64,000 nucleotides of DNA. It comes from Tausonia pullulans. Its lineage: Eukaryota; Basidiomycota; Tremellomycetes; Cystofilobasidiales; Mrakiaceae. The notes below the pieces were generated by a model, which saw nothing but the letters and a program-made list of their open reading frames with translations, was not told where the DNA came from and did not search any database. Numbering within the stretch: position 1 is the first letter of the stretch; each line of letters starts with the position of its first letter. The position numbers were made by a program, and so were the translations under genes. Positions 1-13,300 of the stretch are shown piece after piece. The stretch is taken from the NCBI GenBank assembly GCA_951802195.1, contig OX637630.1, positions 1,054,001 through 1,118,000 on the forward strand, read 5' to 3'.

Positions 1-1812
1 AAGGAGGTTGTATATTCGAAAAGGTGGGCCTGGACGGGGACGCCGCCGGGTCCCGTATTCTTCATGAGGCCTGCAGATAGGGAATGTGAGCAGATCAACG
101 CCTGTGCGGGGAGGTTATAGGAGACGCCCGGGGCTAGCTCTGACCGTCACGATAGACTCCGAGCGCGGTCAGAACATCAAGAACCTTTGGGTGAATATGC
201 GCGCGGCCGTCGGCGACGATGGAGACAACGACCTGATTGAACACAGTGTCAGCCTCGATCGTGTTCTCTGAAAAGGCGCTGGCACACCTTCTTCCAGCCT
301 TCGGGACCCCAGCTCGAGTTGGACCGCTGACAGAGCTGGCTGATGTTTTTCATAACTCCGTAAAGTGTGCGAAGGAAGAGGACCTCATCCTCCTTCAGAT
401 TGAGTAGAGGTTAGCCCAGAGGCTTGAGACGAGTCAAGGGGAATGTCGCGTACTGAATACATCGTGATGACGATGAAGATCTCGGTCCGCCTGCCGAGCG
501 CGATCTGCCGAAGGGAGAAGCCGTTCTCCTGGAAATGGTCCGGGTCACAAGTGACAGCCGTGTACCTGTTGACAGCTCAAGTCAGTTCTCTCCGCTCATT
601 AATGGCGCTTCCACCTCGTGGGCTCACGTCGTGCAAGCTTTCTCCTTGTCCGCTTTCCTCGGCAGCAGCGCCGCTAGCCTCGTCGGTACTGGAGCATCGA
701 TGCTGAGGTTCCCACTGGCCGTCAGCCGGACTTTTCGGCGTGTCTTGTTCCTTCTCAGTAGGCGACCCTCTGGTGCGGGCCCAAAGTGGAGCTGCGAGGT
801 GTCTCCCCCTCCCGAGGCGTCAGGGTCGAGCAGGCTCGCAGGGTCATCGACAGCCGCCTGGTCCTCGCCGTCACCACCAGCAAGAGTAGAACCATCGAGC
901 GGAACTTTCTCGTCGTTGAACGTGGTTTCGCCGATGTCGGCCGAGTAATGCTGTAGCGCGCCGTCGATGTCCTCGTTGTCGGGGCCGGGCGTGGGCGAGC
1001 GAGAGCGAAGCCGTGAGGGGCGGTTCTCTCCAAAGCGGTCCGAGGGGTCGTAGCGTCCGTCGTAGCCAGCGTAGAGTTCCTGTTACAGGGGCGAGGCGAT
1101 GAGAGGGGAGAATTTAGAGTCAATGCGACGGCCGTGGGTAGAGAAGACGCCCCGGCCTTGGCCGACACACGCCGAGCGACAGACTCACTGGGTCATACGC
1201 CTGGCCCGGGTGAGCAGCCGGTGGAACAATCAGATGAGGAGAAGCCCTCGATCCGTAGGAGAGGCTGCTAGCATGAACGAAAGAGGGCGGCGCTGGATGC
1301 TGGCCGTTGACCGAGGCCATGGTGGCTTCAAAGGCGCCCGCGGCTGCAGCCCGGGGGGGGGAGAGAATTCGCATGGGCGGAGGCGTTGTCGACGTCGATG
1401 CATATGGCGTATAAAATGGGCTGACTGAGGGAGCCAGTGGCATCTGGGAAGGTGGAGGCGAGGTGTAATGCGGTGCGTTAAACGACGGAGGAGGAGGTTG
1501 AGAGGCCGCTCCTAGCGAGCGCGTGTTGGTCGTGCCGTAGCCACCTCCTCCACCCGGAGCGTACCCGAGGCTCGCGTACTCGCGATCCCCTGGGTATGTG
1601 TCATGTTCGTCGTAAGCACCTTGAGGAAGAACGCCGTACCCTCCTGGGCCAATCGACTGCCCGCCGGCGCCATACCCTCCAGGCTGATGGAGCGAGTCCT
1701 GTTGCTGAACGGAGGCCGCCCGCTGCTGGGGATCAGGGTAGCCGAGCTCAAAGCGCTCATTGTCTGAGAGGGGTGGGGGAGGTGGGCGGTGGCTGTGGTA
1801 CGCGTTGTACAT
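1..1812 (-). CDS. Chitin synthase, family 1 (class I-III type), N-terminal part, cut by window edge
   Basis: Plasma-membrane glycosyltransferase that polymerises UDP-GlcNAc into chitin. Exons on the minus strand are 1189-1812, 628-1079, 454-565, 288-392, 145-232 and 1-70; all junctions keep frame. The first ~200 residues are a Pro/Gly/Tyr/Ser-rich disordered tail typical of these enzymes. Then comes the chitin synthase N-terminal domain: a KVRLT-x-NGNL strand, LLPRKADKE, and [20 protein letters not shown]. The catalytic domain begins with [39 protein letters not shown] and AHLFEYTT, as in class I-III enzymes. The usual MYNEDE motif reads MYSEDE across an intron. The catalytic core and membrane segments lie beyond the left edge. 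Start is the first Met of the open exon at 1812. It is divergent from a second chitin synthase. The exact class within I-III is not settled. Confidence 0.93.
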
Positions 1813-3507
1813 ATTGTGCTCGAGCTGGATGGATGGATGAATCGGTCTCGACTAGGCGAAAGAAAGTGGAGGGGGGGGTTGCTTGAGTAAAGGCGTCACT
1901 TGAGCCACAGGCAGGAGCGGTTGAGAGTGTGTGAATCGAAGAAGAGCGGGATGGGAGGTCGGATCACGCGGAAGAGTAAGGTGGGGGGATGATGAGTGGG
2001 CGAAGGAGAAGGTTGGGTCGGGTATTGGTTGTTGACCCATGAGGCGTGTCGTCCCTCCTCCCTCCGGCTTGGCTTGAAAGAAATCAAGCTCGCAGCGCGT
2101 CACTCATTCACCAGCCAGACGCGCGGCGCGGGCAAGGAAGCAAACAAACGAAGGCCGGCACCCTCTTCTTGAGGGCCTCTTTTTCCTTGGTTCTAGCACA
2201 GAATAACTTAAGCCGGGGCCGATGTCAAAGACCGCCTGCTGGCTGCTGCGAAGCATTCTCAAAGACGAGGAAAAAGAAAAGAGAATAGGCCAGTTTGGCC
2301 GCAGCAACGTCTAGCATGCAAACAAACACCCTCGGGTCATCGCCCGTCTCCAGTGCCCGCTCGTCTTCTACCTCCCCCGTCCTGGCGTCAGCTCGATCGA
2401 TCTCTCGCCTTGGTATGCTCCTCTAGCTGAAAACGATGCCTGCTGCTGCTTCATTATATCGTCCCCTCCTCACTCGGAGAATGAGGATCGCGGCATTCCT
2501 TTCGGAGGCTATAAGTCGTCATCGGTCGGCGGCCTGTAATCGAAGGGTATCAGCGGCCTCGGCAGGTTCTTTCTCGACGTAGAAGGCATATGTCCACATC
2601 TTGGTTCCTCGACAACAAAGACCTCACCGAGGCAGAGCTTAGAGGATACTCATACTAGGAGAGCAGGAATAGCCCAATGCAAGAGGGGGCAAAAGATGGA
2701 AGTGGTCGATGCGATGTCATCGTCGACCCCCGACTTCTGTCTCCTAGGCCGCCGGCGCTCTCGAGCCCCGAAACAAGACGCCTGCCCCTCGTCGGGCCTT
2801 GTCAAAGTTCGAAGTTGAAAGGAAGAACCCTGAGAGGAAAGCAAGGCCTCGCTTCGGCTCGAGCTCTCGCCCCCGGCGTGGCAATGGCCCATTGCTTTGG
2901 TTGCGCGCGCGCCTCTCCTCGGCCGCCTCTCCTGTCGCCCTTCCCTCTCCTCTCTGTTCCCGACGACCGCTTGCCTCATCCTCCTCCATCCTCAAGGCCG
3001 CTATCTTCATCCTTCGTCGCTGGCCGGCATCCCGTCCGCTTCTCCTTCTCTCGATATCGGCTCGTTCTTGCCTGTGAGGCCCAGGCCTTCCTTCTCTTCC
3101 CCCTCACCTCATCTTGCCACCCGACCCGCTCGTCGTTGTCCCGCTCGCATCCGTGGTCGGGCCTCTCTTGCTGAAGCCGCCCTTCGCCCGCCCGGCCTCC
3201 TCGCCCTTCCCCCCTCGCCTTCCTCTCTCCTCTTTCTCCCCCTCCTTCTCCTCATCTCTCACCCTCCAGCTAGCTAGACGACGTTGCCGCTTGCTCTTGC
3301 TCGGCTTGCGCTCGCTCGTGGTCCCTCGGTCGTCCCCTGCCCCGCGACCTCGTCGACCCTCCATCCTCGCTCCCCCGCGTCGTCTCAGCCCCTTGCTGCC
3401 TGGTCCATCGTTCGCTCGCACACATCCGCGCGCGCCGTCCCTCCGTCTCTCTCTTCTTTCTTCTCCTTCCTCCTCTCGCTCCTCGAGACGAGATACCCAG
3501 ATACATC
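1813..3507. promoter_or_regulatory. Divergent intergenic region between two chitin synthase genes
   Basis: 1.7 kb separate the two start codons. The right half (about 2900-3507) is extremely C/T-rich on the plus strand, like other plus-strand leaders in this window, and probably holds the promoter and 5' UTR of the class IV gene. The left part is more mixed and probably serves the minus-strand gene. Reading frames here are low-complexity. No clear TATA box or known binding site could be assigned. Confidence 0.5.
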
Positions 3508-6500
3508 ATGTCCCGCCCCCTCTATCAACAGGCGAGCTCGTCCGCCTCGTCGTCCTCAATCACGCCCACGTCGCAGCCACCGCCGCCGCCCCCACCGCTC
3601 ATCAAAGCTAAGACGACCCTCCGACGAGGCAAGACACTCACTCGCCCCGAGCGTCAGGTCGCCCAGCCGCCGCTCATTACTCCTCCGGCCCCGCTCGTCC
3701 CTGGAGGGTCTCTTCTTGCGGCGAACCAGTCGACGCTTGAGCGGAAGCGCGACTGGTGGGTCTATCTCTCGCTAGTAACTACCTTTTGGGCTCCCCCAGC
3801 GTTGCTCGCAAGCGTTGGCGGGATGCGGGATAGCGCGACGCGGCAGGCGTGGCGAGAGAAAATCACGCTCGTGGGAGTCGCCGTGGTAATCGCCGGTGCG
3901 GTGGCGTTCGTCACCATGGGACTCGACAGGACGTTCTGTCCTGGTGGAGCCGCGCGAGGAGTCGGGCAGATGAAGCCTTTCAACAACACGCCAGGTGAGA
4001 AGAGATCGGCACACCTCTTGCTAGCTGGAGATGTGTTCTAGCCTCAGGTAGAGGCGATGGGAGGGAGAGGTGAAGTGAAGGGTAACTGGCGAACGGTTCG
4101 CCACAGTGGGAGGGAGTGATAGGAGGTCGGTCCAGCCGATGAGGGCTCAAGCTCTCACTCGCTCTCTTACCTCTCGCACGGCTCTTTCATCTCTGGCTTC
4201 CTCTTTGTCTCCATATGACGCAGACAAAGGCATACTGGGGGCTCATATTACTGGACTCGCATTCCTCCATGGACAGTCGCTAACGTTCGACCCACATCGC
4301 TTCCCCTCTCAAGGAACCGTCGGCATTGGCGGTTACCTCTTCAACATCACTTCCTCCGTTACGACCGAGGTTGATTTCTACGCCCTCGCCAAGAACAAGT
4401 CCGGCCAGGACACGACCAACCTCTTCCTCCGCTCTGCCGCTGCCAACTACCCTTCCTGCTTGGGCCTCTCAGGCGCCTTTGCGGCGACACCTGCCTGCTC
4501 CTCGACCACGTTGACCGGCCCGACTGCCTGCCCGCCGTTGGCCGCGCTCAACGCGGGCACGCTCAAGACGCTCAACCTGCTCAATACGACGTTCCAGGTG
4601 GGCTACTCGTGGGGAGACGTCATCAACGCGACCAACTACATCGTCGTTTCCGGTCACGTCCTCAATCTCAACCCGTACCTCGCAGCGAACCCCAAGCCAA
4701 TCGCCGACGACCGCGTCGACTCGGCAATCCGCTACGTCCTCCGTGCACCCGCAGGAGGCAAGGACGCGACCAAGCTCTTCCAGCACCAGGACGTGACCAA
4801 GCGAGCCGTTGCGTGCCTCACAGAGCGTTACCGCGCTGGCCACCTCGACAAGATCACCCCGGGCTGCTTCGCTTCAGCGCTCTTCCTTAATTGCGCCCTC
4901 GGCGTTATCCTCAGTGTCATCCTCATCCGTTTCGTCATGGCCTGCATCTTCAACTGGTTCATCGCTGCGCGCATGGTCATCCCGCCCAAGGACCTCGGCA
5001 AGACAGGCGCCATCTCGCCCATGGTCATGCCCGCGGGCGCCAACGCCTCCGTTGACAACCCTGACGGCGCGGCTCCTTGGCGTGGAGGCACTGTCCGACG
5101 ACCCTCCCCTCGGGCAGGTCCTGGAGGCAAGCCCGCTGCGCCGGTGCCGGCCCTCGCCCCGCTCGTCACCCAAGCTGAGATCGGGCTCGAGCTGTTCACC
5201 GTTATCCTCGTAACGTGCTACTCGGAGTCGTTAGCATCGATCAAGGGCACGTGTGACTCGCTTGCGGCGACCGATTACGCCGACGGCCGCAAGCTGCTTT
5301 TCATCGTCGCCGATGGAATGGTCACCGGAGATGGGGAGGCTGTCTCGACGCCAGACATCTGCGTCGGCCTCCTTGAGCCGGACGAGCGATTTGGCAATCC
5401 AATGCCGATGGGATACCTCGCCGTCGGAAGCGGACGTAAGAAAGAGAACCGAGCGATGGTCTACGCGGGACACTATGGTGGGCCGAAACCCCCTGCCTGC
5501 CGTCTGCTTCCAAGCCCTTTCGCTAACAACTGCCCCCTTCCTGCCTTCTCCCTCTCAGTCGTTGGAACCGGCCGTGACGCTCATCGCGTCCCGACGGTCG
5601 TCGTTGTCAAATGCGGTATGCCTTCCGAGGCGAACGACAAGAAGCCTGGCAACCGCGGCAAGCGCGACTCGCAGCTCATCCTCATGAACTTCTTCTCGCG
5701 CGTCACCTACAACGACCGGATGACACCGCTCGACTACGACCTCTTCCGCAAGGTCCAGATTCTTACGGGTGTCACCCCGGACTTTTTTGAGCTCTGTCTC
5801 ATGGTGCGTGGTCGAGCGCGAGCCTGCCAAGTATCTCTTTCTGGCTGACGGCTCCTCCTTGCGAGCATGCCCTCAGGTCGACGCCGACACGGTCGTTTAT
5901 CCCGAGTCGATGCGGTACCTTGTCAACACGATGCAGCACGATCGCTACGTCATGGGTGTCTGCGGTGAGACCCGTGTCGCCAACAAGCGGCAATCATGGG
6001 TCACCATGATCCAGGTCTACGAGTACTTCATTTCGCACCACCAGGCCAAAGCGTTCGAGTCCGTCTTTGGTGGAGTCACTTGTCTGCCGGGCTGTTTCTC
6101 CATGTACCGGCTAAAGGCACGAAAACTTGGCGACGACGACTGGGTTCCTGTCCTGACGCTACCAGACGTCGTCCGCGAGTACGCTCAGGACACAGTCACG
6201 ACGCTCCACCAGAAGAACCTTCTCCTGCTCGGCGAGGACCGTTTCCTCTCCACTCTCCTCCTCCGGACCTTCCCCAATCGCAAAATGCTCTTCTGCCCAC
6301 AGGCCCGCTGCCGGACCGTCGCCCCCGACACTTTCGCGGTTCTCCTCTCCCAGCGGCGTAGGTGGATCAATTCGACGATCCACAACCTCTGCGAACTCGT
6401 CCGGGTTCGCAACCTCTGCGGAACGTTCTGCTTTTCGATGCAGTTCGTCGTTTTCATGGACCTCGTTGGCACCGTCTCACTCCCGATCGCCATCTGCCTT

Positions 6501-7826
6501 ACACTCGCCCTCATCATCAACTCGATCATCACGCCCCCAACCGACTTCGAGTCGGCCATCCCGCTCATGCTCCTTGCCTCGGTCCTCTTCCTCCCGGCCG
6601 TCCTCATCATGATCACCACCGGAAAGCTTATCTATTGTCTCTGGGTGAGTTGTGGCCGCCGGCTTGCTCGTTCGCCCCTCCATCCCATTAACGGCTTTAT
6701 CCTCCTCCCTCCACCAGATGTTTGTCTACCTTCTCGCACTCCCCATCTGGAATTTTGTTCTCCCGGTCTACTCATTCTGGCACTTCGACGACTTCTCCTG
6801 GGGAGAGACTCGGTGCGTCTGCTGGTGGTTTTTCTCTTGACTCATAGAGCTTGCGCTGAGACCTTTGCCTTCCTCGTCTCTAGTAAGGTCGCCGGTGAGG
6901 GCAAGGGCGCCGTCCACGATGATGATAAGACGCAGGTCGCTCAGAGTGTCCCCCTCCGGCGATGGGAGGATTGGGAACGAACCCGTCTTCGCCGACTCAA
7001 GCGCGAGGAGCGCCGCAAGCGCGACATCGAGAGGATGGAGCGCGCCTTCTATGGGGGCGAGGGCGACGTCAACGCTCTCCGGCCACCAATGCCTGGAACA
7101 CCTCGATACTTTGGCAGCAACACCGCGAGCGGAGTTGACTTCGACGGCGCTGCATCCGATACGACGTCTGTCTTCTCCTCTGAGGACGATCAGTGGGGGG
7201 TTCACCTCGGTGCGTTCAACGAGCATGCCACCCAGTACCCACCTCCTCCGCTCGCGTTCGACGTCCTCGGAGATCCGACGGTAGGCGGCCGGAGCGGCGA
7301 AAAGGGCGGCGGTAATGGTAGGGACGACGACGACGACGACGAGGGCTCGGTCAACGCGCACGACCTGGAGGCACTCCTCGACCAGGGTTTCGACGACCCT
7401 CCTTCACCTTCCTCTGCACCTCCTACGGGACCAATGAGGACTCTCGGTGGATCGAACAACCCCTTTGGAAACTACCACGCTCTTCCTTCGCCCTCTCCCG
7501 TATCTTCAGCGGCCTCCTCAACACGGTCTCTCGCTGGCCCGCACATGCCTCGCTTCGCCCTCAGCGACGGTCCAAGAGATAGCGAGGCATACGAACCACC
7601 GACCCGGTCTTCGGACTCTGCGTCGTCGTCATCGAACCCGAGTCGGTCGACGGCGGTCGACCAGCGGTCCGGCGCAACGGGTCACGCTCGTCAGCGCTCG
7701 GCCGGCCAGAGCGGCGGACCGCGATCGCCTGGTTGGGGACCGGGGGGACCGTTGCTGCCTGCTGGTGGGGGATCAGCTGCTTCTCTGCCGCCTAGTATGG
7801 ACACGCGGGCACGGTTCCAGGGATGA
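3508..7826 (+). CDS. Chitin synthase, class IV (Chs3-like)
   Basis: Makes cell-wall chitin at the plasma membrane. Exons 3508-3994, 4224-5477, 5559-5803, 5877-6644, 6718-6812 and 6884-7826 give 1263 aa in frame. Residues ~85-160 carry [16 protein letters not shown] and RQAWREK, with two membrane segments, the class IV signature. The catalytic domain shows [46 protein letters not shown], the EDRFLS acidic site and the QRRRW motif. Membrane segments and [14 protein letters not shown] follow, as in Chs3 relatives. The C-terminal ~300 residues are Ser/Pro/Asp-rich and probably disordered. Intron 1 (229 nt) is longer than the others and could hide a tiny exon. The start is the first Met after a pyrimidine-rich leader. 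Confidence 0.95.
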
Positions 7827-8674
7827 AGAGGCGGGTGTCTTATCCCTCCACTTAGGTGTTTTTCGTGGTTCACGATGCTCTCTCTCTTTCTAGATCACTC
7901 TACCCTCTCACTCTTTTACTTGCTTTCTCTCCCGTCGTTGCAACCTTTCTTTGTCTTTCCTTGCTTCCTCCGTCAGAACGCCTTTTCGCATCGCCGTGTG
8001 CGGCCCGTTCCATCGGGACACTTCTTGCACGACTGTTTTTCCCTGTCAGTGCTCTCTCTTCTTCCCCATCTTTGCGCATTATTTTTTACTCTCTCCTCGC
8101 ACACCCTCTCATCTTTGCAGTCCTCCTCTCTACAGCATTTCCCTTCTCTCTCACTGGCACTCCCTGCACTCCTTTTCTTTCTATCTCTCTGGCGATCGCA
8201 TCCGGCTCATCACTTAACTTGACACTCTCTCTTATACCCATCTTGCTTGCCCTCTCTTTCAATGCATCACTATCTTAAAACACGAGGGCCGCCACCTGCC
8301 CAACGCACGGCCCGGTCGGCGGGAAAGCCGGCGAGCACGCCTGAGAGGCAAGCCAGGGGTGCAGAGGCATTGGCCGGGGCTGAGATGGACAGGGAGGGCG
8401 CGTCCGAACTGCTTGGGTCCAGGGCTTGGGAGAGCGCTGGGGTGGATGGAAGATGGCTGAGGGGAGAGCGAGAAGAGTGGACGAGGTGATTTTCGTGCGT
8501 TCGCCTTCTCGCCCTCGCTCGTCTCTCTCTCCTCCGAACGTCACTCGTCGCCTCGCCTTTCTCTCGCTCCGCTTCCTCGTCGGCTTCGCCTGTCTCCCTC
8601 CCCCCTCCCACCCTTCCTCTTTTTCCCTTTCTCTTCTCCACCCGCCCTCCTTCACCCGCTCTCATTCAGAAACC
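7827..8674. other. Intergenic, low-complexity pyrimidine-rich
   Basis: Contains the 3' end of the chitin synthase transcript and the TIM17 upstream region. About 7860-8270 and 8500-8660 are C/T-rich. Open frames across it are Ser/Leu/Phe repeats from that bias. No gene or RNA seen. Confidence 0.5.
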
Positions 8675-10011
8675 ATGTCGCACGGAGACCACACCCGGGA
8701 CCCTTGGTGCGTCCGCTGTCCACACGACCGGCCGGGTTGCCTCGCCGCGTCGGCTTGTTCGTTTGTTCCCACCACACTGCTCTAACACTTGCTGCCGCTC
8801 CTCGCGAACAATCAGCCCCTATGTCATCCTGAACGACTTCGGAGGAGCATTGTGAGTGTTTTTTAGTCTTCCGCGGGTTGAGAGAGCGCACGGGAGTGCC
8901 AGCCAGCCTTCGCCGGCCAAGACAGGACAGGCTCTGACTATTCTCGCCCTCTCTCTCACTCACTCCAGCGCCATGGGTCTCGTCGGAGGTAGCATCTGGC
9001 ACGGCATCAAGGGCGCCCGGAGCAGTCCCAAGGTGCGTTGGCTGCTGTCTATCTAGCTCTCGACAGGGTGAGTGGACCTGTTCAACTGACGCTCGTTCTT
9101 CATTTCCGAAAGGGAACCCGGTGGGCGGGCTCCCTTGCCGCCGCGAAGGCCCGAGGGCCAGTGCTTGGAGGTCCGTCTTCCACGTCTCCTCCGCCTTATG
9201 CTCGCTGGCTGCTCTTGCGCGTTAGGCATGATCAGAGCTCGATACTGAAGCTTTCTGTTCTCTTTTGCCGTCGTGGCTGATCAGGCAACTTCGGCATCTG
9301 GGGTGGTCAGTCTGATTCAGCCACCACCGCTCCACCCTTCCCTCCCGTACTCACTCTACCCTCACCCCCCTTCGACAGGCCTTTTCTCGACGTACGATTG
9401 CGCCCTCAAGGGCTACCGTGGCAAGGAAGACGCCTGGAATGCGATCGGCTCTGGCTTCCTCGTCGGTGGCACGCTCGCTGCCCGAGGTGCGTCGCTCTCC
9501 TTCGAGTTTGTTGGTCCGGCCGCGGGGCTTGGGAAGTTTGGTGGCTTCTACCCAGCTTCTCATGGTTCGCTCTCCGACACCTTGCATACCTATGCTAGTG
9601 TCTGGGCAGGGAACGAGCATCCCTCGGCAGGACCAATTCGTTGAACAACTCATCGGGAACCGCGTAGCTGAACCTCTCTCCTACCCACTCTTCCCTCCAA
9701 CCTGTCTCTGTCTTGTGCCGCCGCCGCCCGCTCCTGCAAATCCACCCTCACACGACCGATGTTGCTCAACCCACCGTAGATGGTGTCAAGCGCGCCCTTA
9801 CTGGAGCCGTGACATGTGCGATCCTCCTCGGTGTCATCGAAGGTGCCGGAGCGCTTATGAGCCGGATGATGTTCGCCGAGCAGTCGCGGCCGCAGATGCC
9901 TCAGAGTGCGTCTGGTTCTCTTACACTCGTCGTTTGAATCGAACTGGTTACGTAGACTGATCACCTACTGTCGTGCTGTCCACAGTGGCTGAAGCGCCCG
10001 CGCTTGCTTAA
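8675..10011 (+). CDS. TIM17: Mitochondrial import inner membrane translocase subunit Tim17
   Basis: Core subunit of the TIM23 complex, which moves presequence proteins across the mitochondrial inner membrane. Eight exons: 8675-8706, 8816-8851, 8969-9032, 9113-9170, 9285-9305, 9379-9486, 9780-9905 and 9986-10011, giving 156 aa, close to yeast Tim17 length. Diagnostic stretches are [34 protein letters not shown], a [15 protein letters not shown] segment and [11 protein letters not shown]. Four membrane helices are expected. The two conserved cysteines (in RDPC and in TYDC) that form a disulfide in yeast Tim17 are present. Exon 5 is only 21 nt and intron 6 is unusually long (293 nt). Converges with the SCY1-like gene. 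Confidence 0.96.
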
Positions 10012-10368
10012 GTCGGCGACCGACCCTGTCTTGTCTCCCCTATCCCTCGTTGCCCTCTTCATATCTCCTCCCCCGCTCTCGCTTTTGGCATCATATTCCT
10101 CTATCTCCTCTCCTTCGCCTAGCAAAGCACGCCCGCGACTCTCTGCTCAACCACCCCTCTCTCTCTCTTTACTTCTTCCTTTCCCTCTCTCACTATGCTC
10201 GCGCTCGTTCGCTAGCTTGCCCGCTCGCTCATTTCGGGGCGCGCAAACTCTAGACATGACTTGATTTCTGACTGGCATATGTCAAAAACAATAAAAGAAA
10301 AGAAAGAAAAAAACGAAACGAAGGGTCGGCCACCGCGTCACCATTCACTCTCGTTTGATCCCATGAGA
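10012..10368. other. Convergent intergenic region
   Basis: 357 bp between the stops of TIM17 and the SCY1-like gene. C/T-rich until about 10200, then A-rich around 10285-10320, which suits a plus-strand polyadenylation zone. No gene seen. Confidence 0.45.
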
Positions 10369-13300
10369 TTACTTCGCCCCGCCAGCCTTCTTCAACCCGG
10401 CGATCCTCGCTTTCCTCTCCTCCCGCCTTCTCGCCATCTCACGATCCTTCTCCTCCTTGCTCAGCCCCTCCAAACTCACTACCGGCGCCGGCTCCTGGAC
10501 CGATCCGACTTTCTGAACAGAGACCAACGCGGGACTTGCAGATCGGGACGTCGGTGGGGTGCCGCTGGTCGAGCTCCGGTTCGCGGCGGACGGGGTGGAC
10601 CTGAGCTGCTTCGCTGCCGCAGGTGGCGCCGGTGTGGGCACCTGCAGCGCCTTGCTCGTCGTCGTCCTCGGACTCGAGAAGCTCGACGCCGCAGCGAGTT
10701 GAGGCCTCGCCACAGGCGCCGCACCGTACAGCCTATCATGGTCCTCCTGGGGTGGCGGTGGCGGCGGAGGAGGAGGAGGGTAAAGAGGGGTCGGAGCCTC
10801 CTCGAAGCCTCCCCAGTCGTCGGCGTCGGCGTCGACGTCGATGAGGTCGCCGTTCCCCTTGCTCCCACTGGATCCCCAGGCGTCGGCGAGGTCGTCGTCC
10901 GCGTCGTCTCCGAGGACGGCGGCGACGTCGTACTTGGATTTGCTGCCTCCGCCGCCCAGGTTCAACGTGCCCCCGGCGAGCTTCATAGTCGATGACGCCG
11001 CGGACGGGCGCGTCGACGCAGGGGGGACGGGCGGCTTGCTCGATGACGGAGCCGCTCCGAAGGCGCCAGGGATCGCCGGCTGATCCGTGAGCGTCGTCTG
11101 CAGATCGGCCGTCGCCAGCTGCTTGCTGAGCGAGGAGAAAGCCCATCCCGCGAGAGCGCCGGCAGCTCCGCTCGCGGTGGACGCTATAGCGACGGAAGTG
11201 AGGCCGCCCGCGCCACCAGCAGCGGACCGGGTGGCTTGCTGGGCTTGGGTCTGGGTTGTGGGGGCGGAGGCGGAGGAGTTATTCGTGAGATCCATGCTGG
11301 GTTGGGCGCCATTCGGCTCGGCGGACTCGGGCTGGGGAGGGGCCAAACAGGTGTCAGCGATGGCTGTGTATTGAGAGCAAATGATCAGAGACATAACGGA
11401 CCATGGAGGCGATGAGGGCCTCGATGCGCTTCAAGAAGATGCCGATGGCGATGAATGCCTGGTCCCGGACCAGTCTGAAAGGAAACAGAGACGTCAGAAT
11501 GGGACATACTACAGGCACTGGTGGCGGGGACCACTCACTTCTCCTTGTCGACGAGTGCCCCAGAAACGACAGGAACAACCCTAAGAGCAAGATCGTCCCG
11601 CTCATAGACATCGACCGTCGCCATGAGCGCCATAAGACCCGCCACACGGGCATGGACAAAGCTGTCTTTGAGCGCACGGGCGAAGGCAGGCACGAGGACC
11701 TTGCGCTTGGTGTTGGGTCCGAGAAGCTTGGTGAGTCGGCCGAGAAGGATGCACGTGTTGGTTCGGATCGAAGGCTCGGGGTCGGTCTGGGTCTTGGCAA
11801 GTAGACGGAGGAGGTCGTTGTTGAGGAGCCGGTCTGACAACTGGGGGAAGGGGAGAGCATCGTTGGATCAATGAAAGAGCGCCAGCGGAGGGGGGGGAGG
11901 ACGGGGAGGAGGGTCAGTCTCACCTTCGGAGCAATGACAGGGATTGCCTTCAGTGTCGCCTCGCGGATGACGGGTACGGTGTCGGCGAATCCAGTGATCT
12001 GGGTTCAAGGAGCGCTTGTCAGCCCCGTCGCTCACAGACTAAAACAAAAGAGCAAAGAGACTCACCAGATGCGGCCACACCTTCTCCTGGACACATCGGT
12101 TGTCCATCTTGCTCTCATACTCGCCGAGCCCCTCAAGGAGCGCCATCCTCGTCCCGCGGTCCGGGCTCTGGTAGAGCTTGACGACGGGCTCGAGGACGAG
12201 TTTGGTATAGTCCGCTGGAGGGACGAGCTTTCCGAGGGAGAGGACCAGCGGGAGGAGGGCTGAGGCCGACGTCGAGGACGTCGAGGGAAGTGAGAGGGAG
12301 TGGAGTAGCGAGGGGAGGACCTTGTGTGTGAGGAAGGCTGGAGGGAGGGGAGAAGTAGGCGATTGGATGGCCCTGGAAGTGGTGAGAGTGTCAAAATTGG
12401 AGTCAGAGTCGGGGAGCAAGAGATATGCACGGATATTGAGACTCACTTGAGCAGGTCCGATCGCTCCGACTCTCCCTTGAGAGCCCACCCATCGAGACCC
12501 TGGACAATCCAGAGGAACCGGTTGCCTCCAAAAAAGCCCTTGCGGCCCTCTTCCGGCCTACCGCCCTCGTTGAGCAGACCCTCGGCGGTCAGCCGAGTCT
12601 TCGGGTTTGGGTTGAGCATCCGCTTGAACGCCGGGAAGAGCGCCGCCGGGATAGCCCCACGAGAAGATGGCTGGGGAGCAGGATGGGGAGGAAGAGATGT
12701 CGGAGGTGGGGGGTGCGTTGGGTTGAACAAGGAGTGGATGAGAAGGGCGAGCGTGTAGGCATCGTGTGCCGATGGGTCCGACCTGAGTCGAGCTTGCGAG
12801 TCAGCATGTGGGTACGCAACTAGAAAGCCTACAGACTCACTCCTTGAGGCATGACCACCCTCCCTTGCGAACCTCCGGGCTGACCTCGTCCTTACCCGCG
12901 ACGAGACCCGCGAGCGTCCAGAGAACGCCCTGTTCAAGATCCGGGCCCGGCCGGGTCGATGACAGCAGATCGAGCCCTCCGAGCCGCCACTCACCCGACT
13001 CGGTGACAAAGATCGACGATGGTCGAACTAGACCGTGAATGGAGAGGGCCTGAGTATTAAGGAATGAGAGGGCGGTCTATGGTGGCAGGTGGAGCGGGGG
13101 GATTCAGTTGTTGGACGCGTCCAAGCGCGTCAGCCCTGCTTGTCTCAGAGGGCCGAGGGCATGGCAGCTCCTCTATCGATAATATATGACTCACAGCGAC
13201 GCAATGAAGACCCCAGAGAATCGAGTCCTCGCCGAGAGGTTTCGCGACATCTGCCGAGAGGACGGCGCAGAGCGGCTTCACCCGCTCCGTCGCGATGTAG

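Noticed and set aside
755-1168. Arg/Thr-rich minus-strand frame with Met start
   Set aside because: Out of frame with the chitin synthase exon 628-1079, which carries the family motifs.
7856-8278. 140-codon plus-strand open frame, Ser/Leu-rich
   Set aside because: Low-complexity pyrimidine-rich 3' UTR/promoter sequence without domain or splice evidence; the same applies to 10004-10264 and 35135-35559.
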